Shown here piece by piece: positions 58,801-64,000 of a stretch of DNA of 64,000 nt. The DNA comes from Channallabes apus. Taxonomy: Eukaryota; Chordata; Actinopteri; Siluriformes; Clariidae. The position numbers were made by a program, and so were the translations under genes. The stretch spans positions 14,791,729 to 14,855,728 of the forward strand of contig CM060104.1 in NCBI GenBank assembly GCA_030522415.1. The letters are read 5' to 3'. The notes beneath the pieces were generated by a model. It searched no databases and was not told where the DNA came from. It saw only the letters and a program-made list of their open reading frames with translations. Position 1 is the stretch's first letter, and each line of letters starts with the position of its first letter.

Positions 58801-61800
58801 TTTGGTCATGGTTCTGCCCCTCTGCAGGGAGGGTGTTATATTTATTTATTTATTTTATTCATTCATTCATTCATTCATTCATTGTAGATATTACAACTTT
58901 CCAAAGGACTTTTTTTCCCCCAAAGGATAATCACAGGTTTCTAAAGACAGTACAGTTGTTGAAATAATTAACAAAAACATGACCTCTAATTTTAGTTTTA
59001 ATTATGATTTAATTAATTAAATTTTGACATGTCCATGTGTGCATATATATATGTGTACATTTGTGTGTGTGTGTATATATGGAAAAGTTCAAGGGGGCCA
59101 AATACTTTTGCAAGCCACTGGCTTGCAAAAGTATTTGGCCCCCTTGAACTTTTCCACATTTTGTCACATTACAGCCACAAACATGAATCAGTTTTATTGG
59201 AATTCCACGTGAAAGACCAATACAAAGTGGTGTACACGTGAGAAGTGGAACGAAAATCATACATGATTCCAAAAATTTTTTTTTTTACAAATAAATAACT
59301 GAAAAGTGGGGTGTGCGTAATTATTAAGTCAATACTTTGTAGAACCACCTTTTGCTGCAATCACAGCTGCCAGTCTTTAAGCATATGTCTCTACCAGCTT
59401 TGCACATCTAGAGACTGAAATCCTTGCCCATTCTTCTTTGCAAAACAGCTCCAGCTCAGTCAGATTAGATGGACAATGTTTGTGAACAGCAGTTTTCAGA
59501 TCTTGCCACAGATTCTCGATTGGATTTAGATCTGGACTTTGACTGGGCCATTCTAACACATGGATATGTTTTGTTTTAAACCATTCCATTGTTGCCCTGG
59601 CTTTATGTTTAGGGTCGTTGTCCTGCTGGAAGGTGAACCTCCGCCCCAGTCTCAAGTCTTTTGCAGACTCCAAGAGGTTTTCTTCCAAGATTGCCCTGTA
59701 TTTGGCTCCATCCATCTTCCCATCAACTCTGACCAGCTTCCCGGTCCCTGCTGAAGAGAAGCACCCCCAGAGCATGATGCTGCCACCACCATATTTGACA
59801 GTGGGGATGGTGTGTTCAGAGTGATGTGCAGTGTTAGTTTTCCGCCACACATAGCGTTTTGCATTTTGGCAAAAAAGTTTCATTTTGGTCTCATCTGACC
59901 AGAGCACCTTCTTCCACATGTTTGCTGTGTCCCCCACATGGCTTGTGGCAAACTGCAAACGGGACTTCTTATGGTTTTCTGTTAACAATGGCTTTCTTCT
60001 TCTTCCATAAAGACCAACTTTGTGCAGTGCACGACTAATAATTGTCCTATGGACAGATTCCCCCACCTGAGCTGTAGATCTCTGCAGCTCGTCCAGAGTC
60101 ACCATGGGCCTCTTGGCTGCATTTCTGATCAGCGCTCTCCTTGTTCGGCCTATGAGTTTAGGTGGACCTTGTCTTGGTTGGTTTACAGTTGTGCCATACT
60201 CCTTCCAATTCTGAATGATCGTTTGAACAGTGGCTCTGTGGGATGTTCAAGGCTTTGGAAATCTTTTTGTAGCCTAAGCCTGCTTTAAATTTCTCAATAA
60301 CTTTATCCCTGACCTGTCTGGTGTGTTCTTTGGACTTCATGGTGTTGTTGCTCCCAATATTCTCTTAGACATCCTCTGAGGCCGTCACAGAGCAGCTGTA
60401 TTTGTACTGACATTAGATTACACACAGGTGCACTCTATTTAGTCATTAGCACTCATCAGGCAACTATGTCTTTGTCTATGGTCTATGGGCAACACTGTCT
60501 ATGGGCAACTGACTGCACTCAGACCAAAGGGGGCTGAATAATTACGCACACCCCACTTTTCAGTTATTTATTTGTAAAAAATGTTTGGAATCATGGATGA
60601 TTTTCGTTCCACTTCTCACATGTACACCACTTTGTATTGGTCTTTCACGTGGAATTCCAATTAAATTGATTCATGTTTATGGCTGTAATGTGACAAAATG
60701 TGGAAAAGTTCAAGGGGGCCGAATACTTTTGCAAGCCACTGTATACACACACACACACACACTATAAATTTAGTTATAGCTAACTTGATTAACATTCACT
60801 TCAATTTCAATATTTCTTTCCATGGTGTATAATAAAGTTTTAGTCTGACTTATTTGTATAAGAGGTTTATATTCTGTGATTGTGGGCTTTTTCCCCCAAC
60901 AGTGTGATGAATTGGCTAAAATAAATTGCCCCTAGTGTGTGAGTGAGATGTGATAAAATGTGTCTCATTCAGGATGTATTCCCAGATTATATCCAGTATT
61001 CCCTGGAAATTCTCCAGATCCACCCCAAACCTGACTGGGATAAAAGCTGTACCAGACAGTGAGTGAGAATGAGTTACTAGATTCATTTGTCAAACACTCA
61101 CTTTCATTGCTGGTTGTAACTAAAAGTCTTTGCTATGAGTTGCCTGTTTTAGCCACCCTGAGGCTGCTCACATACAATCTATTGACCAGTGTTGATAAAG
61201 TACAGTAGTTTGATGAAGGGTCAATAATGATAATTAAATAAAACTAAGGTTCTGCTCTGTTTTCCACAAAACTAGAAAGATTTTTTAAGATTTTGGTGTT
61301 ATCAAGCCAATGCGGTTGCCTTGTTATTATATTCTTTTGTCTATCATTGTGTGTTTCTTCTTCACTGTGTTGTTCCAGGGCCAAGGAATGTTGCCTTATT
61401 TTGCTAACTTTCGTCTGCTTGCGGAGTTTTCTACCCCATGTGTGAACCAGCGGTAGGTGCTTCATTGCTTTTTGTTCAGTCTCAGTCTCTGTGAGCCACA
61501 ACCTCCTTATTAAATAAACCATCTACATGGATTGCACAATGAATAAAAGTACAGTCAATTATAAGTTCTTGTCACATCGATGTGCCTGTGTTTTGCAGCT
61601 GGTTCTTTGAAGTGTTAGGTTACCCTAAATCCTCCAGACTCAACATTGCCAATGGTATGCTCATGGCGGCTGTGTTTTTCATGGTGCGCGTCGCAGTCAT
61701 GCCTGTTTACTACAGCCGTATGTACTTTGTATACGGCACGGAGGCCTTCTATCGAGTATCGTTCGGTGGCCGCGGTGCCTGGATCTTACCCAGCATCTGT

Positions 61801-61914
61801 TTGGATATCATGAACCTCATGTGGATGCATAAGATTGCTCGCGGCTGCTATAAGGTTCTGCGCTCCAGCCGGCATATAAAATTCCAGACTCAAGAAAATG
61901 GAAAAATGGACTAG
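51585..61914 (+). CDS. tlcd4: TLCD4 (TMEM56), TLC-domain membrane protein (6 coding exons)
   Basis: A multipass membrane protein of the TRAM-LAG1-CLN8 (TLC) superfamily, which includes ceramide synthases and CLN8. Its own biochemical role is poorly known, and a role in membrane lipid handling is only inferred from the family. Exons: 51585-51739, 53185-53274, 53419-53477, 55402-55496, 61379-61452, 61599-61914. Joined length 789 nt, 262 residues plus TAG (human 263). Hydrophobic stretches lie near 5-29, 53-73, 90-110, 118-134, 174-192 and 204-230. Family blocks: SPGFLKLSHKQQIEWNSR (35-52), GYLISDLLLIFYYW (97-110), DKFFVVHHLAALYAYYFVL (115-133, with the TLC His pair at 121-122), ANFRLLAEFSTPCVNQRWFF (142-161) and MYFVYGTEAFYR. 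The C terminus ENGKMD matches the human ENGKLD-type end. The teleost a/b paralogue is not decided. Confidence 0.96.
51740..53184 (+). other. tlcd4: TLCD4 intron 2, with L2-like LINE
   Basis: 1.4 kb. Its main content is a truncated LINE (52270-52840) ending in an (ATT)n array (52805-52839). No extra exon is seen. Confidence 0.8.
52270..52840 (+). mobile_element. 5'-truncated L2-like LINE
   Basis: The frame 52337-52657 encodes the conserved C terminus of L2-type ORF2: LLLVAYRIKFKILLLVFKSI, NGLAPNYLFNLLSPYIP, RSLRSSDSGFFAVPRHRLS, GGRSFSVIAPKLWNSLPHSL. The 3' end GCTCTGGCGCTATATAAATAAAAATTATT followed by (ATT)n is the normal L2 terminus. Reverse transcriptase and endonuclease are absent. The C-terminal frame is open for 106 residues, so the insertion may be fairly recent. 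Confidence 0.88.
53185..53274 (+). CDS. tlcd4: TLCD4 coding exon 2
   Basis: Encodes TVSTLHAIVVGLFCLYILFF and DEAINQDPV (residues 53-81), a membrane segment and loop. Phase 2 on both sides. Acceptor TTTATAG, donor GTAAGA. Confidence 0.95.
53419..53477 (+). CDS. tlcd4: TLCD4 coding exon 3
   Basis: Encodes GDPTLVKINVGISTGYLIS (83-101). 59 nt, acceptor CCTACAG, donor GTGAGA. Confidence 0.95.
54080..54815. mobile_element. Possible decayed DNA transposon in TLCD4 intron 4
   Basis: Segments such as CAAATCTCCTTAGTTGC and the end GCAAGTGTTCCAATATTTTTGATCGC look like worn fish DNA-transposon sequence. I could not define inverted termini. Treat as tentative. Confidence 0.3.
55402..55496 (+). CDS. tlcd4: TLCD4 coding exon 4
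   Basis: Encodes residues 102-133 including the His pair of the TLC motif (VVHHLAALYAYY). Acceptor TTTTTCAG, donor GTGAGT. Confidence 0.96.
56535..57156. mobile_element. Tc1-type MITE (about 620 bp)
   Basis: The left end CACTATATTACCAAAAGTATTC and right end GAATACTTTTGGCAATATAGTG are near-perfect inverted repeats next to TA dinucleotides. Internally, CCATTCTTCCAGAAGTGCATTTG (56710s) recurs inverted as CAAATGCACTTCTGGAAGAATG (56960s), so long sub-terminal inverted repeats are present. No complete transposase; traces on the minus strand only. Confidence 0.85.
59081..59117 (+). mobile_element. Solo Tc1 terminal repeat
   Basis: 37 bp identical to the terminus of the adjacent element but inverted. 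It forms a perfect palindrome with 59119-59155 around the single base 59118. Confidence 0.9.
59118..60741 (-). mobile_element. Tc1-like transposon, nearly complete
   Basis: Inverted terminal regions of roughly 200 bp: 59119-59330 matches, in reverse, about 60540-60741 with few differences (including CATTTTGTCACATTACAGCC and CACGTGAAAGACCAATACAAAG). The right end, GCAAGCCACTG|TA, is a complete Tc1 terminus. The left end lacks its first bases (CAG) and is fused to the solo terminus. The transposase gene lies on the minus strand between the repeats. Confidence 0.92.
59330..60340 (-). pseudogene. Tc1 transposase with two small lesions
   Basis: Read on the minus strand from the ATG at 60340: MKSKEHTRQVRDKVIEKFKAG begins the N-terminal helix-turn-helix (GLGYKKISKALNIPQS). 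A one-base insertion near 60232 then shifts the frame. The open piece 60105-59377 (242 residues) holds the whole DDE domain: VLWSDETKMKLF, QQDNDPKHKAR and WPSQSPDLNPIENLWQDL supply the DD34E triad. A TAA follows VETYA at 59377-59379, where the family normally continues for about 15 more residues to near 59330. Everything else looks intact, so the copy is young. Confidence 0.93.
60901..61070 (+). repeat. SINE 3' portion, diverged
   Basis: AATTGCCCCTAGTGTGTGAG ... ATGTATTCCCAG ... ATCCACCCCAAACCTGACTGG ... GATAAAAGC. The 3' part of a related SINE variant, mutated, in TLCD4 intron 5. Confidence 0.6.
61379..61452 (+). CDS. tlcd4: TLCD4 coding exon 5
   Basis: Encodes GQGMLPYFANFRLLAEFSTP and CVNQ (134-157) plus two bases of Arg158. 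Acceptor GTTCCAG, donor GTAGGT. Confidence 0.95.
61599..61914 (+). CDS. tlcd4: TLCD4 coding exon 6
   Basis: Encodes residues 158-262, two or more membrane segments and the cytosolic tail, ending ENGKMD and TAG. Acceptor TTTTGCAG. MAAVFFMVRVAVMPVYY and ILPSICLDIMNLMWMHKIAR are the hydrophobic blocks. Confidence 0.96.
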
Positions 61915-62743
61915 GCATAGAAGAAAGTTCACTCTCTGTATTGAGGAAGACCCTCACTCAACTGTTTTTCAAGTGACGGATTGTGAGTCAGCTAACAGCA
62001 GCCACCTATCTACGTAGACTAATTTACCTACTTTTGAAGCTGGTAACAGGAGAATTCACCCCAGAGCAATACAGAACATCAACAGTTTGTTGATGCTTTC
62101 AACTGCAAGCAGACAAGTCATGTTAGATTAATACGGCTGATGATTTCCCTTATTCTACGTACTGAAATGGCTTAAACAGCAGTTTAAGCACCACATTTTT
62201 TATTTTCAGTATGTTCAAGCTGTTTATGTTGTTATTGCCTGAACATATTTTCAAGATTAACCTGAACAACACCTTAATAGGTCAAAATGTGCCCCATCTT
62301 TCAAATTTATTCATGAATGTCACTGCCACCTGGAAAAACGAATGGCCAACATGTTTACTTTGAAGTTACACTTCATCCACTAACTGTAAAGGACGTGCTC
62401 ACTCCCCTTCACTGCATTACATCGAGGACTCCATCACAGACCATGTCTGAACACGACCCCTTTACTAAGGATGCTGGGAAGGTTTAACTGTGAATGTGCA
62501 CAAACTTTTTAAATTTCCCTAAATGTTTTATACCGATATTGTTGCGATCAAAAGTGAAGTGCACTTTCTTTAGGTAATAGGAGATACATTTCTGTCTTTG
62601 CTTTTTGGATACCATGCTGGAATGGACATTACCTAGATTCTGTTTGAGGATGACGAATGTAACTGGACAGTTTCTTACTGAGCTTTTCCATTACTGCTAG
62701 ACATGTTCGATTGATAAACTGGGATTTGGAAATGGTTTACACA

Positions 62744-62777
<34 letters not shown>

Positions 62778-63870
62778 AAATTCTCCACAACATAGCGTTG
62801 TTTGTACAGGGGTTAAGCGCATGCTGCTGTGTGGTTCTCCGAATGTTTTGCATCACTGATAGGAATATTAATGGACATGCACAGTTACTCATTTTAGATT
62901 TTATGTACAGTGACAGAATATAAACAGTTTAATATATTGTCAAAGGCTTTGGGCGTGGGCATTACCTTATGGCTGATGTTCCTTACATGCTCTCAGTAAA
63001 GCATACAGTAGGTAACTGGACATTCAGTAACTATTTTCTGCATCATGCCTTATTTATTTTGAATCAGAACTGAATCAGCATGTACATGTATATTTATTTA
63101 TTTTAAATGAATTGTATTATGTATGGAGAAAAGGTGTTTGTGATGTATCTAAATTAGATCTTTACAGAATAACAACAGTAACATGGACTTATTGAAATCA
63201 GCTTGAGGTGCGACATGTCAATTGAAGTTTTAGCATATGAAATTTTATGAAATTTTAGCGTAGAATATTCATACACAGTCTTGAAGCTGATTGAAAAATC
63301 ACCTACAATGATAATTTTACTGGATGCCACATATTATTTTCTATTATAAAATCGAAAAGTATTTATATATATAATGTGTGTGTGTGTGTGTGTATGTGTG
63401 TAAGATGACATGAGATGTAGAGGACTTTAAAATTGAGAGAAATTTTATTTTTTATTGAATAAATTACTTGAATTCTTGCTCCACTTTATGGAGAACAATA
63501 GTCAGTGCAGTTTCTGTGCAGTTTCTGTACTTACGAGAGGAGGCCGGTCATAACAGTCTGCATTTGCTTGTTGTAGATGCCTTTTTATTTTTTAAGAAAT
63601 ATTACTTGGCAATTTTCTATACAGTCTGATGCCATTATGTGTTTTAATTGGATTGATTTTTCTTTTTTTGTCATATTTTTGCCTTTTGTCTAATAGATGA
63701 ATGATGAAACAAAAGTTTGTTGTTACGTTTTATTTATACTGTTTAGTGTGGATTCAGGTACACCAGCATAATATATGTCTTAATATGGTTTTAAAACTTT
63801 TGCCCGATAACCATGTTTTAGATTCGTTTAATCATTTTCCTTGTGTTGAATAAAGAATGTGAAATGTTTT
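61915..63870 (+). other. tlcd4: TLCD4 3' UTR
   Basis: About 1.95 kb with a (CA)n microsatellite (62743-62774), a (GT)n run (63376-63394), several ATTTA pentamers, and AATAAA at 63458-63463 and 63849-63854. Two alternative 3' ends are possible. The extent is inferred from the last hexamer. Confidence 0.6.
63849..63854 (+). promoter_or_regulatory. tlcd4: Polyadenylation signal, TLCD4 (distal)
   Basis: AATAAA in GTTGAATAAAGAATGTG. A proximal alternative lies at 63458-63463. Confidence 0.6.
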
Positions 63871-64000
63871 CATAGCAGATATAAATCCATTTCTGTTTTA
63901 GATTAATGTAATGCATAAATACATTTGTGTAAACCTTCAGCGTGAGAACTAAACATCACAGCGATGCCTGTAAACTCAGTGAATGGCTGGTGTAAATTTT

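Larger units (their letters stand above)
55497..61378 (+). other. tlcd4: TLCD4 intron 5 (5.9 kb)
   Basis: Contains a Tc1-type MITE (56535-57156), a (TTCA)n run (58856-58883), a solo Tc1 terminus plus a full Tc1 element (59081-60741) and a SINE 3' piece (60901-61070). No extra exon is seen. Confidence 0.8.

Overview
This window is nuclear DNA of a ray-finned fish. It holds three multi-exon vertebrate genes with consensus GT-AG introns, all on the plus strand: ALG14 (coding exons 13774-22556), CNN3/calponin-3 (25429-33540) and TLCD4, formerly TMEM56 (51585-61914, with a probable noncoding first exon ending at 45831). The spliced reading frames close exactly, giving proteins of 216, 329 and 262 residues, close to what I recall for the human orthologues (216, 329 and 263). 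The AT-rich base composition, abundant Tc1/mariner elements, tRNA-derived SINEs with CATT/ATGA tails, and L2/Rex-like LINE pieces suggest a teleost, perhaps an ostariophysan such as a catfish. That species guess is inference only.

Layout. 1-13.4 kb: no recognisable gene. It contains SINEs, two decayed mariner copies (one interrupted by a SINE with a target-site duplication) and a Tc1-like element with a broken transposase. 13.7-22.9 kb: ALG14 in four exons. Intron 1 is mostly a fold-back Tc1-like element ending 16 bp before exon 2. Intron 3 is 6.5 kb and holds a MITE and a SINE. 22.9-25.1 kb: short intergenic stretch with SINE insertions. 25.1-34.35 kb: CNN3 with a proximal promoter, seven coding exons and a 3' UTR. 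34.4-45.5 kb: intergenic repeats, including pentanucleotide and trinucleotide arrays, SINEs, mariner and Tc1 remnants, and a deleted LINE carrying a Tc1-derived MITE. 45.5-63.9 kb: TLCD4, with repeats in introns 1, 2 and 5, a nearly intact Tc1 transposase in intron 5, and a 3' UTR of about 2 kb.

The three genes are not one pathway. ALG14 acts in dolichol-linked oligosaccharide synthesis at the ER, CNN3 binds actin, and TLCD4 is a multipass TLC-domain membrane protein. They are neighbours by conserved linkage: human 1p21.3 holds the same three genes. In this window TLCD4 lies downstream of CNN3, whereas in human it lies head-to-head with ALG14. I found no RNA gene, CRISPR array or new multi-gene system. 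The points most worth a second look concern transposon structure, especially the transposon terminus that appears to supply the branch point of ALG14 intron 1.
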